NCBI GenBank assembly: GCA_029934095.1
Contig: JAOZMV010000013.1
Location: 1 to 15,251 of the forward strand
Length of the DNA stretch: 15,251 bases
From: Desulfuromusa sp.
GTDB lineage: Bacteria > Desulfobacterota > Desulfuromonadia > Desulfuromonadales > Geopsychrobacteraceae
Reading direction: 5' to 3'
This document shows, piece by piece, positions 1-6,656 of this stretch (positions are counted from its first letter, which is position 1; each line of letters begins with the position of its first letter). The notes below the pieces were generated by a model that had not been told where the DNA came from, ran no database searches, and was given only the letters and a program-made list of their open reading frames with translations. Made by a program: the position numbers and the translations under genes.

Positions 1-122
1 GCATTGTCACCGTATTCACCGATTCCAAGTTCCTGGTCACTTAGAGGGGAAGATGCAGCTGCAAAGAGTGAAGTGATTGCGAAGATGCTGGCGATTGCGA
101 TTGATGTGGTTTGCTTTTTCAT
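1..122 (-). CDS. Exported protein of unknown function, N-terminal part only
   Basis: Reading the minus strand, an ATG at 122-120 opens a frame that runs off the window edge after 40 codons. The N-terminus is a typical Sec signal peptide: MKKQ, then a hydrophobic stretch (about residues 8-22), then an AAA-type cleavage region near residues 21-24. The mature part begins roughly SSPLSDQELGIGEYG. An AAGGAG ribosome binding site (129-134) lies 6 bases upstream of the ATG, which fixes the start. The visible piece is too short to name a family, so a periplasmic or outer-membrane protein is as far as this goes. It diverges from the kinase remnant and NtrC-type regulator to its right. Confidence 0.75.
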   Translation of the reverse strand, partial: MKKQTTSIAIASIFAITSLFAAASSPLSDQELGIGEYGDN

Positions 123-187
123 GATGTTCTCCTTTTTGGAATGAAAGTTTATTTGTTTGTTTGTTCGTTACTCTTGCCAATCTATAT

Positions 188-204
188 ATCAATCATTGTG
201 CCAA
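188..204 (-). promoter_or_regulatory. Possible sigma54-type promoter for the exported protein
   Basis: Read on the minus strand this is TTGGCACAATGATTGAT, close to the sigma54 consensus TTGGCACGnnnnTTGCW with the right spacing. The -24 GG is intact, but the -12 GC is GA here, and that dinucleotide is normally almost invariant. A start about 12 bases downstream would give a leader of about 54 bases before the ATG at 122. The neighbouring NtrC-family activator makes the idea attractive, but the -12 mismatch keeps confidence low. Confidence 0.22.
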
Positions 205-306
205 CTTTGATGTTGTAATAAAAACAGTTAGTTAGGGCTTGTGGTCGACAATGTCACTATGTTTGTGTAGAATATTCAACATTGAAATGTAGATTATTGA
301 CTGTTA

Positions 307-519
307 TTGTCATCAATAGAGGCTTCTTGCTTTACGGTGAAAGCAAAAGGGGCCGGGCTTGGCCTGTCAATTACCTATCGAATTATTAAAAATAACTGTG
401 ACACTATCAGGGTGAAAAATTCTCCGACCGATGGGGCTGAATTCACCATGATATTAAAATCGGCAGATTATCCCTGTCAGGACGGAGTGGACGATGGCAC
501 GACAAATATTACTGATTGA
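307..519 (+). pseudogene. Truncated sensor histidine kinase, only the C-terminal end of the ATPase domain
   Basis: The frame encodes a recognisable end of a histidine kinase HATPase domain: a G2 box (GAGLGLSI), then TYRIIKN, TIRVKN, and a GAEFTMIL closing strand. The preceding FTVKAKG matches the F-box region. Everything upstream is missing: sensor, dimerisation helix with the phospho-accepting His, N box and G1 box. An in-frame TGA lies at 298-300, just before the fragment. The only in-frame start is a TTG at 307 with no convincing ribosome binding site. The fragment overlaps the first 26 bases of the downstream response regulator, the usual kinase-regulator coupling. I read it as the remnant of the cognate kinase gene after a 5' deletion. 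Confidence 0.7.
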
Positions 520-1843
520 TGATGATGCCTCGCTCCGCCGGGTGACGGAATTTAATCTGCAGGAAGCGGGCTATCATGTTCTGACTGCCAGTGATGGGGC
601 GGCAGGTCTCACACTGTTCAAGCGCTACCGCCCGGAATTGGTCATAACCGATGTGCAAATGCCGGGGATGGATGGCTACGAAGTTCTGGCTGCGGTGTTG
701 GCTCTGGAACCTCAAACTCTGGTTATTATTGTGACGGCGTTCAGTACTGTGGCGCAGGCGGTTGATGCCATGAAGGTTGGTGCTTATGACTATCTGGCAA
801 AACCCTTCAGTCGAGATCAGTTGAGTTTGACCGTTGCCAAAGCGTTTGAATATCGCAATCTGCGCCAGGAAAATACCCAATTAAAAGCGGCTTTATCTGA
901 AAATGCTGATTCTGAACAGATCATTGGCCAGTCAAGAGGAATGCAACAATTGTTGCTGCGGGTTGAAAAAGTTGCAGCAAGTCAAGCATCGGTGCTGATC
1001 AGCGGTGAGAGTGGTACTGGTAAAGAGGTGATTGCTAAGGCATTGCACCGTGGTTCCGAGCGAAGTAATGGGCCATTTGTTGCGGTGAATTGTGCCGCAA
1101 TCCCTAAAGATTTGATCGAAAGTGAACTCTTCGGTCATCTCAAGGGCTCCTTTACAGGTGCTATTAAAGACCGTAAAGGCAAGTTTTCTCTTGCAGATGG
1201 AGGAACTTTGTTTCTTGATGAAATTGGGGAACTGCCGATTGATCTGCAACCGAAGTTACTTCGAGCCCTTCAGGAACAACAGTTTGAGCCCGTGGGTGGA
1301 GGTTCTGAACAGGTCGATGTTCGGGTTCTGGCAGCAACAAACCGTAATCTGGATGAGGCGATGCAGTCTGGGGGGTTTCGTGAGGATCTCTATTATCGTT
1401 TGGCTGTTGTCCCTATCGAAATTCCACCGCTGCGTGAACGGCGCGAAGATATACCACTCCTTCTTGATTTCTTTTTACGTAAGCGACATGCCGGAACAAC
1501 GGTGAATTTTTCTGCAGAGGTTGTTGCTTACCTGCAGAAGTACCATTGGCCCGGCAATGTCCGGGAGTTGGAAAACGTTGTAGAGCAAATGATGATCCTG
1601 CGCAGCTCAGACATTATGGGGCTTGCTGACCTCCCCGAACGGATCGGTCGACCATCCGCCACAACAAATAAAGTCTTGAACCTCCCTGAAGAGGGCTATT
1701 CTTTGGAAGCTCTTGAACAGGAGGCGGTTGAGGAAGCCCTCAGACGATGCAATGGTAACAAAAGTAAAGCTGCAGTTTTTTTAAAAATTCCACGACACAC
1801 GTTGCTGTATCGTTTGGAAAAGTATAATATCCAGACTTCTTAG
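494..1843 (+). CDS. NtrC-family sigma54-dependent response regulator
   Basis: This 449-residue protein has the full NtrC architecture. The receiver domain (about 1-120) has the acidic pocket D9-D11, phospho-acceptor D53 in [11 protein letters not shown]81 and K103. The AAA+ domain (about 143-370) has Walker A GESGTGK (171-177), Walker B FLDEIG (D242, E243), and the arginine-finger region around [10 protein letters not shown] Fis-type helix-turn-helix occupies about 402-449 ([20 protein letters not shown]). The sigma54-contacting GAFTGA loop reads GSFTGA (218-223), a one-residue variant. The start ATG lies inside the kinase remnant and is preceded by GGAGTGG. The family activates sigma54 promoters on phosphorylation, but the cognate kinase is broken here, so the signal and targets are unknown. 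Confidence 0.95.
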   Translation: MARQILLIDDDASLRRVTEFNLQEAGYHVLTASDGAAGLTLFKRYRPELVITDVQMPGMDGYEVLAAVLALEPQTLVIIVTAFSTVAQAVDAMKVGAYDYLAKPFSRDQLSLTVAKAFEYRNLRQENTQLKAALSENADSEQIIGQSRGMQQLLLRVEKVAASQASVLISGESGTGKEVIAKALHRGSERSNGPFVAVNCAAIPKDLIESELFGHLKGSFTGAIKDRKGKFSLADGGTLFLDEIGELPIDLQPKLLRALQEQQFEPVGGGSEQVDVRVLAATNRNLDEAMQSGGFREDLYYRLAVVPIEIPPLRERREDIPLLLDFFLRKRHAGTTVNFSAEVVAYLQKYHWPGNVRELENVVEQMMILRSSDIMGLADLPERIGRPSATTNKVLNLPEEGYSLEALEQEAVEEALRRCNGNKSKAAVFLKIPRHTLLYRLEKYNIQTS

Positions 1844-1903
1844 GATTTACCCTCTGAAAAAACCGCCCGTTTTCCTCCCCGGCCAACAATAAAGGAAGCA
1901 TAA

Positions 1904-2440
1904 ATGAATCGTTCTAAAAAATATATATTCTGGATTGTAGTTCTGCTTACAGTTTTTCTGTTGGTTGGTTGCGATAATTCAACCTCAGAACAGCCGCTGA
2001 CAAAGGTCAACCCTGAATCAAAACTAGCCGCTGACTTTACTCTGACTGATATGCAAGGCGAGCAAGTCAGTTTATCCCAATATCGTGGTAAAGTGGTTAT
2101 CTTGAATTTTTGGGCGACCTGGTGCCCGCCCTGTCGGGAAGAGATGCCATCAATGGAGCGCCTCTATCGGAACTATAAAGACAAGGGTCTGGTGATGTTG
2201 GCCATTAATGTTGATGAAAATGGAAAACAGGCGGTGGGTCAATTTTTGCGAAAAACACCGTATAGCTTTCCGATTCTTCTTGATAGTGACAATATCGCGC
2301 AGAATGCCTATGGTGTTTTTCGTTTTCCCGAGAGCTTTATTATAGACCGCAATGGCATGGTGGTTAAAAAAATCATCGGCGGTCGGGATTGGTTGTCTGG
2401 ATCGACATTTGAGTTAATTAAATTCTTACTGAATGGTTAA
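1904..2440 (+). CDS. ResA/TlpA-like thioredoxin lipoprotein
   Basis: A 178-residue thioredoxin-fold protein. The N-terminal hydrophobic segment (about 7-22) ends in a lipobox LVGC with C23 as the lipidated residue, so it is anchored facing the periplasm. The active site is WCPPC (C74, C77) within FWATWCPPCREEMPSME, and the cis-proline lies in FPESF (P142). ResA/TlpA/CcmG relatives reduce the haem-binding cysteines of apocytochrome c or other periplasmic disulfides. The next gene is CcdA, the membrane electron donor for this class, and only 17 bases separate the two, which supports a cytochrome c maturation or thiol-reduction role. AAAGGAAG lies a few bases upstream of the ATG. The exact substrate cannot be told from sequence. 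Confidence 0.9.
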   Translation: MNRSKKYIFWIVVLLTVFLLVGCDNSTSEQPLTKVNPESKLAADFTLTDMQGEQVSLSQYRGKVVILNFWATWCPPCREEMPSMERLYRNYKDKGLVMLAINVDENGKQAVGQFLRKTPYSFPILLDSDNIAQNAYGVFRFPESFIIDRNGMVVKKIIGGRDWLSGSTFELIKFLLNG

Positions 2441-2457
2441 GGTTTTTTGGAGTTATT

Positions 2458-3210
2458 ATGGAAATTGGTGCTGATATCACCATCTGGATTGCATTTTCAG
2501 CCGGACTGCTCTCTTATTTTTCTCCCTGTGTCCTGCCGTTAATTCCCTCCTATTTAACTTATATTTCCGGACTTTCATTTGCTGAGTTAAAACAGTCGAA
2601 TACCAGTGCTCAAGTCCGTATAACCGTTGTCTTACATTCATTGGCATTTATTGCCGGATTTTCAGCAGTATTTATCACTCTGGGTGGATTGGCCGGTTTA
2701 GCTTCTGCCTCATTTCAGACTTACCTGCATGATGGTTTGGGACTTATCCAGAAAATCGGCGGAGTGATGATTTTTCTGTTTGGTATCCATCTGAGTGGGT
2801 TGTTTCATTTTGGTATGTTGCTCGGTGAAAAAAGGATTCAATTGCGTAACAAGCCAGCAGGGTTTATCGGAACATTTTTGGTCGGGATTGCCTTTGCCGC
2901 AGGTTGGACCCCCTGTATCGGACCAATTCTTGGAGCCATTTTAGCTATTGCTGCCGGCAGCTCCGGCGGTGTCGGTAAGGGGGTTATTTTACTAGCCAGC
3001 TATTCCGCCGGTCTTGGAGTTCCCTTCTTTATTTCCGGGCTGTTATTTCATTCCTTTCTAAGCTTTTTTGACCGTTTCAAAAAACATATTCGCATTGTTG
3101 AAATTATGACTGGAGTATTGCTGATGGTTGCTGGCATTTTACTGTTCTTTGATCTGTTCAGTCGTATCGCTGGATTTCTCTATCAACTATTCCCTCCTGC
3201 ATTGGGCTGA
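2458..3210 (+). CDS. ccdA: CcdA-type cytochrome c biogenesis / thiol-disulfide transmembrane protein
   Basis: A 250-residue integral membrane protein with about six hydrophobic helices and the two family cysteine motifs: SPCVLPLIPSYLTYISG (C24, first helix) and GWTPCIGPILG (C153, fourth helix). CcdA moves electrons from cytoplasmic thioredoxin through this cysteine pair to periplasmic thioredoxin-like proteins; the lipoprotein immediately upstream is the obvious acceptor. TGGAG (2448-2452) precedes the ATG. The length is that of short CcdA, not the larger DsbD. Start and stop are unambiguous, and no terminator is visible before fur. Confidence 0.92.
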   Translation: MEIGADITIWIAFSAGLLSYFSPCVLPLIPSYLTYISGLSFAELKQSNTSAQVRITVVLHSLAFIAGFSAVFITLGGLAGLASASFQTYLHDGLGLIQKIGGVMIFLFGIHLSGLFHFGMLLGEKRIQLRNKPAGFIGTFLVGIAFAAGWTPCIGPILGAILAIAAGSSGGVGKGVILLASYSAGLGVPFFISGLLFHSFLSFFDRFKKHIRIVEIMTGVLLMVAGILLFFDLFSRIAGFLYQLFPPALG

Positions 3211-3245
3211 TTTCTCTATCTATACTACATTTCCCTTGATCTTCC

Positions 3246-3274
3246 TTGTCAATTCCTCTAGCTTTCTGAATGTC
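3246..3274 (+). promoter_or_regulatory. Weak candidate promoter for fur
   Basis: TTGTCA (3246-3251) and AATGTC (3269-3274) are 17 bases apart. The -35 is good and the -10 poor. The candidate Fur box overlaps the -10. Without it, fur would be transcribed by read-through from ccdA. Confidence 0.25.
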
Positions 3275-3281
3275 ATTTTCA
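3267..3281 (+). promoter_or_regulatory. Candidate Fur box upstream of fur
   Basis: TGAATGTCATTTTCA matches the 7-1-7 Fur consensus TGATAATnATTATCA at 10 of 14 informative positions on either strand, with intact outer TGA and TCA. It lies 23 bases before the fur start and over the possible -10, the arrangement expected for autoregulation. A match of this quality can arise by chance in AT-rich DNA. Confidence 0.33.
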
Positions 3282-3304
3282 ATTTCTAGCCGGGAGGTTA
3301 TGTG

Positions 3305-3736
3305 ATGGATCAGGTGACAATATTCAGTGAGTATGTTCGCCGAAAGGGGTTGAAAAATACCAGTCAGCGGATGACGATTCTGGAAGCTTTTCTCGGTTCT
3401 AAATCCCACTTCTCGACCGAAGACCTCTATTTTGAATTACGCAAGGACCATCCCAAAATTGGTTATGCGACTGTGCATCGCACCCTGAAATTATTTGCTG
3501 AATGTGGAATTGCCAGTGAATTGGATTTTGGTGATGGGCAGACCCGCTTTGAACCCCTGGATGTAAATCAACATCATGATCATCTCGTCTGCACTCATTG
3601 CGGTTTGATTGTCGAATTTACCGAACCACAAATAGAAAAACTCCAGGAGCAGGTGGCTGCTCAGCATAATTTCAAAATTGAAAGACACCGCCACGAGCTA
3701 TATGGACTCTGTTCCAATTGTGCCAAACAGAGTTAA
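3305..3736 (+). CDS. fur: Fur-family ferric uptake regulator
   Basis: A 143-residue metal-responsive repressor. The N-terminal winged helix includes KNTSQRMTILEAF, STEDLYFEL and the recognition helix region ATVHRTLKLF. The C-terminal dimerisation domain has E83, the HHDH cluster (90-93), and two CxxC pairs forming a structural zinc site (C96/C99 in VCTHCG, C136/C139 in LCSNC). The ATG at 3305 is preferred over the GTG at 3302 because GGAGG (3293-3297) is 7 bases away. One oddity is H58 where most Fur proteins have a DNA-contacting tyrosine (ATVYR). It heads the feo operon, so it most likely represses feoB with Fe(II). PerR cannot be excluded from sequence alone, but the context favours Fur. 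Confidence 0.88.
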   Translation: MDQVTIFSEYVRRKGLKNTSQRMTILEAFLGSKSHFSTEDLYFELRKDHPKIGYATVHRTLKLFAECGIASELDFGDGQTRFEPLDVNQHHDHLVCTHCGLIVEFTEPQIEKLQEQVAAQHNFKIERHRHELYGLCSNCAKQS

Positions 3737-3768
3737 AACTATCATCCTACTTGAAAGTTTACAGTTTT

Positions 3769-5727
3769 ATGTCAGCTCAGAAAACATCATCACCTAAAGT
3801 AGTTCTGGTTGGAAATCCAAATGTTGGCAAGAGTGTTGTCTTCAATGCTCTCACCGGGGCCTATACCACCGTCTCAAACTATCCGGGGACCTCGGTGGAA
3901 GTTTCCCGTGGTCATTGTCGGATAGCGGGTCGAAGTTACGAAATTCTCGATACTCCCGGTATGTATTCAATGATGCCAATTACTGAGGAGGAGCGAGTAG
4001 CGCGAAAAATTCTTTTAACTGAAGATCCTCATGCCGTTGTCCATGTCATTGATGCGCGAAATCTTGAGCGGATGTTGCCGATGACTCTACAGTTGATTGA
4101 GGCGGGTTTGCCGGTCATTCTGGTGGTAAATATCATTGATGAAGCTGAGCGTCTGGGGATACAGCTTGATCTCAACCTGCTGCAGGAAAACCTCGGGATA
4201 CCGGTTATTGGTGCGGTGATGAAGCGGAAAGTTGGCCTGGATGAATTACGTCAGGCGATTGCCGATTATGCCATGGTTCCCTATAAGCCATTTGTTTATG
4301 CCCCCGATCTGGAACAGGATATCGATCAGCTTATTAAATTAATCCATGGCGATTACCGGCTCAGCCGCCGAGCCACCAGTATCCTGTTGTTGCAGAAGGA
4401 TGATGATATTGTCCAGCTGGTCGCAGAAAAGGAAGCCGGGAATGGTTATGAACAACTGACTGAGACAATTCGCGAGATTACCTTTAAACGCAGAGCTGAT
4501 CTGCACCTGCAAATCAGCCTGGAACGCCGAAAAGTCTGCAAGCAGATGCTCAAACAGGTTGTGACTCAATCGGTGAAGGAGGGTGAGCCGTTTGGTGAAA
4601 AGCTCTCTCGCTGGATGATGAATCCATTGACCGGCACACCAATTCTCCTTTTGGTCGTTTATTTTGGCCTCTACAAGTTTGTTGGTGGCTTTGGTGCCGG
4701 AACTATGGTCGATTTTTTTGAAGGTAATCTGTTTGAAAATTATATCAACCCGCCGGTGGTGAATTTTTCCGAGAAATATTTGACCGCTAACTGGCTGTTT
4801 GAATTGGTTGCCGGCGAATATGGGCTCTGGACTCTGGGGATTCGCTATGCTGTGGCATTGGTACTGCCGATTGTCGGTACTTTCTTCCTGATTTTCTCGC
4901 TGCTGGAAGATACCGGTTATTTCCCACGGCTGGCTCTCCTGGTTGATTTATTGTTCAAGAAAATTGGATTATCTGGCAGGGCGGTGATCCCGATTGTCCT
5001 TGGTTTTGGTTGTGACACTATGGCCACGCTTGTGACCAGAACTCTGGAGACAAAACGGGAACGGATTATCGCCACCATGTTGTTGGCACTGGCAATCCCT
5101 TGCAGTGCTCAATTGGGAGTGATCTTGGGATTATTGTCAGCGGAACCGAATGCTCTGGCGGTCTGGACCGTCTTTTTGTTGTTGGTTTTTCTTTTCATCG
5201 GTTTTCTGGCGTCAAAGGTATTGCCGGGGGAAAGTCCGGTTTTTTATATGGAAATTCCACCGTTAAGGTTGCCGCAACTGCGAAATGTGGCGGTAAAAAC
5301 CTTGACCCGGATGCAGAGTTACTTTGTCGAAATACTCCCCCTGTTCTTGTTTGCATCAGTGGTTCTCTGGGCTGGTAAAATGACTGGAACGCTGGGGAGT
5401 GTAATCAATGTTTTTGCCCCGGTTGTGAAAGCCATTGGTCTACCGGTTGAGGTGACCACAGCTTTTGTTTTCGGTTTTTTCCGCCGTGATTTTGGCGCCG
5501 CAGGTCTCTATGATTTACAATCATCGGGGCTGTTGAATGCGACCCAATTGACAGTGGCAGCGGTTACTTTGACCTTGTTTGTCCCCTGTGTTGCCCAGTT
5601 TTTAGTGATGATAAAGGAGCGCGGCATCAAGGTTGCCGTGATCATATTTATTTTTGTGACGGCAATGGCTTTTTCGTCCGGTTGGTTCCTCAATAAAGTT
5701 TTGCTGACAACTGGTTTATTGGCGTGA
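3769..5727 (+). CDS. feoB: Ferrous iron transporter FeoB
   Basis: A 652-residue Fe(II) transporter of the inner membrane. The N-terminal G-protein domain has G1 GNPNVGKS (15-22), G2 around YPGTSVE (38-44), G3 DTPG (61-64) and G4 NIID (121-124). A helical linker (about 165-275) follows, then a multi-helix membrane domain with two conserved Cys segments: GFGCDTMATLVTRT...AIPCSAQLG, and VPCVAQFLVMIKERG near the C-terminus. The first motif is GCDTMA rather than the GCNVPA of enterobacterial FeoB, and the protein is shorter than the roughly 770-residue E. coli form. The frame is open from a GTG at 3718, but the ATG at 3769 fits the family N-terminus; it has only a weak ribosome site (GAAAG) and may rely on coupling to fur, which ends 32 bases upstream. 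Confidence 0.95.
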   Translation: MSAQKTSSPKVVLVGNPNVGKSVVFNALTGAYTTVSNYPGTSVEVSRGHCRIAGRSYEILDTPGMYSMMPITEEERVARKILLTEDPHAVVHVIDARNLERMLPMTLQLIEAGLPVILVVNIIDEAERLGIQLDLNLLQENLGIPVIGAVMKRKVGLDELRQAIADYAMVPYKPFVYAPDLEQDIDQLIKLIHGDYRLSRRATSILLLQKDDDIVQLVAEKEAGNGYEQLTETIREITFKRRADLHLQISLERRKVCKQMLKQVVTQSVKEGEPFGEKLSRWMMNPLTGTPILLLVVYFGLYKFVGGFGAGTMVDFFEGNLFENYINPPVVNFSEKYLTANWLFELVAGEYGLWTLGIRYAVALVLPIVGTFFLIFSLLEDTGYFPRLALLVDLLFKKIGLSGRAVIPIVLGFGCDTMATLVTRTLETKRERIIATMLLALAIPCSAQLGVILGLLSAEPNALAVWTVFLLLVFLFIGFLASKVLPGESPVFYMEIPPLRLPQLRNVAVKTLTRMQSYFVEILPLFLFASVVLWAGKMTGTLGSVINVFAPVVKAIGLPVEVTTAFVFGFFRRDFGAAGLYDLQSSGLLNATQLTVAAVTLTLFVPCVAQFLVMIKERGIKVAVIIFIFVTAMAFSSGWFLNKVLLTTGLLA

Positions 5728-5909
5728 TCTGTGGGTTCTGTCATCAGGAAATAGAGCAAAAAGTTGGTGCGCTTGAGGGAGAACCTGTTTGTGGTAGTTG
5801 CCTGGGTGGTTGTCGCAAGATCCATTGTCCCCATTGTGGTTTTGCCAATCCTGCACCGGGAAAGTTGCTGAGTCGATTGTTGCGGAAAAAAAAAGAAAAG
5901 GATAAATAA
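5724..5909 (+). CDS. Small zinc-ribbon-like Cys-rich protein of the feo operon
   Basis: A 61-residue protein starting with a GTG that overlaps the feoB stop (GTGA, 4 bases), a signature of translational coupling. Seven cysteines are arranged as C3-x2-C6, C23-x2-C26, C30 and C35-x2-C38, consistent with one or two zinc ribbons or another metal site. A strongly basic tail follows (LLRKKKEKDK). No membrane segment is present. It ends one base before the next gene. Its place between feoB and the DtxR/FeoA gene suggests a FeoB accessory role, analogous in position but not sequence to FeoC. The function is not known; the coupling and the cysteine pattern are what the sequence shows. Confidence 0.8.
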   Translation: MICGFCHQEIEQKVGALEGEPVCGSCLGGCRKIHCPHCGFANPAPGKLLSRLLRKKKEKDK

Positions 5910-5910
5910 A

Positions 5911-6573
5911 ATGGAAAGACTCTCTGAAAATGCAGAAGAAATTCTGGAATCTCTCTGGGTGATGACGGTTGAGGGGGATAACGTCGGATGTTTATTGACC
6001 TCTCTTAAAGTTAACTCCGATTCGGAAGAGTTGCTGGAGCTGGTACAGCGAGCTTACGTAGAGGTCAGAGATGACCGGGTTTATCTCCGTAAAGAGGGTC
6101 GCCCAGAAGCTCAAATGACTGTTCGCAGACATCGACTGGCCGAGCGCTTAACCATGGATATTCTCGGCATAGCAGGGGACGAAGGGAATGATCAGGCTTG
6201 TGAGTTTGAGCATCTGCTGCGCCAGGGGGTTGATACCAAACTCTGTACTCTGCTGAACCATCCAACCACCTGCCCACACGGCAACCCGATTCCACCGGGT
6301 GACTGTTGCGTCACTGCACGACAGAAAGGGGAACCGGGGATTGTTGCTCTCACCGAACTGCGGTCAGGAGAAGCAGGAGAAATTGCCTATCTGGCTGCAA
6401 GTGATGACAAAAAAATGCAGAAGTTGATGAGTATGGGGGTGTTGCCGGGAAGTCACGTGACACTGACCCAAAAATTTCCCAGCTATATTTTTAAAGTTGG
6501 AAACTCGCAGTTTGCTGTGGACGATACTCTGGCAAGGGAGATTCATATCCGTCGTCCGGTTCAGAAAAACTGA
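5911..6573 (+). CDS. DtxR/IdeR-like iron-sensing protein fused to a FeoA domain
   Basis: A 220-residue protein. Residues about 70-140 match the DtxR dimerisation/metal domain (HRLAERLTMDILG, then CEFEH, then LLNHPTTCPHGNPIP). Residues about 145-218 form a FeoA/SH3-like domain (LRSGEAGEIAYL, MGVLPGSHVTL, FAVDDTLAREI). Metal ligands equivalent to DtxR H79, E83, C102, E105 and H106 are present as H74, E78, C97, E100 and H101. The His98 equivalent is N93 and the Met10 equivalent is E10. The N-terminal helix-turn-helix is poorly conserved, and its recognition helix is acidic (SEELLEL). AAGGA (5898-5902) is 8 bases from the ATG. It may be an IdeR-like iron regulator or, given the HTH, a FeoA-like FeoB partner that senses iron. 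Confidence 0.85.
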   Translation: MERLSENAEEILESLWVMTVEGDNVGCLLTSLKVNSDSEELLELVQRAYVEVRDDRVYLRKEGRPEAQMTVRRHRLAERLTMDILGIAGDEGNDQACEFEHLLRQGVDTKLCTLLNHPTTCPHGNPIPPGDCCVTARQKGEPGIVALTELRSGEAGEIAYLAASDDKKMQKLMSMGVLPGSHVTLTQKFPSYIFKVGNSQFAVDDTLAREIHIRRPVQKN

Positions 6574-6577
6574 AATT

Positions 6578-6609
6578 AAGTTGTGAGATTGTATTGCTGC
6601 CAACTTTTT
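6578..6609 (+). terminator. Weak candidate terminator after the feo operon
   Basis: AAGTTG (6578-6583) can pair with CAACTT (6601-6606), running into a T-tract. The stem is only 6 bp and the loop is 17 bases, so it would be weak. The stronger hairpin just downstream may be the real boundary. Confidence 0.25.
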
Positions 6610-6622
6610 CAAGCAATTGACA

Positions 6623-6640
6623 CCCGCAGCTTGCTGCGGG
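6623..6640. repeat. Perfect GC-rich hairpin between convergent operons, REP-like or bidirectional terminator
   Basis: CCCGCAGC (6623-6630) and GCTGCGGG (6633-6640) are perfect inverted repeats around TT. The hairpin lies midway between the converging DtxR/FeoA gene and leuD. Neither side has a U-tract, so it is not a textbook intrinsic terminator. The form is that of a dispersed REP-type palindrome placed in a convergent intergenic gap. Confidence 0.6.
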
Positions 6641-6656
6641 GTAGTTCATTAACCCT

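Noticed and set aside
148..170. TTTG repeat tract (three copies plus degenerate units) in the leader of the exported protein
   Set aside because: Only three perfect units; too short to suggest phase variation without population data.
509..880. Minus-strand open frame inside the NtrC-type gene
   Set aside because: Antisense shadow of a clearly conserved protein, with no ribosome site or family motifs.
3718..3768. Upstream GTG start for FeoB overlapping fur
   Set aside because: The added residues do not match the FeoB N-terminus, and the ATG at 3769 gives the normal short lead into the P-loop.
5100..5378. Plus-strand frame within feoB
   Set aside because: Out-of-frame shadow of the membrane domain with no independent support.
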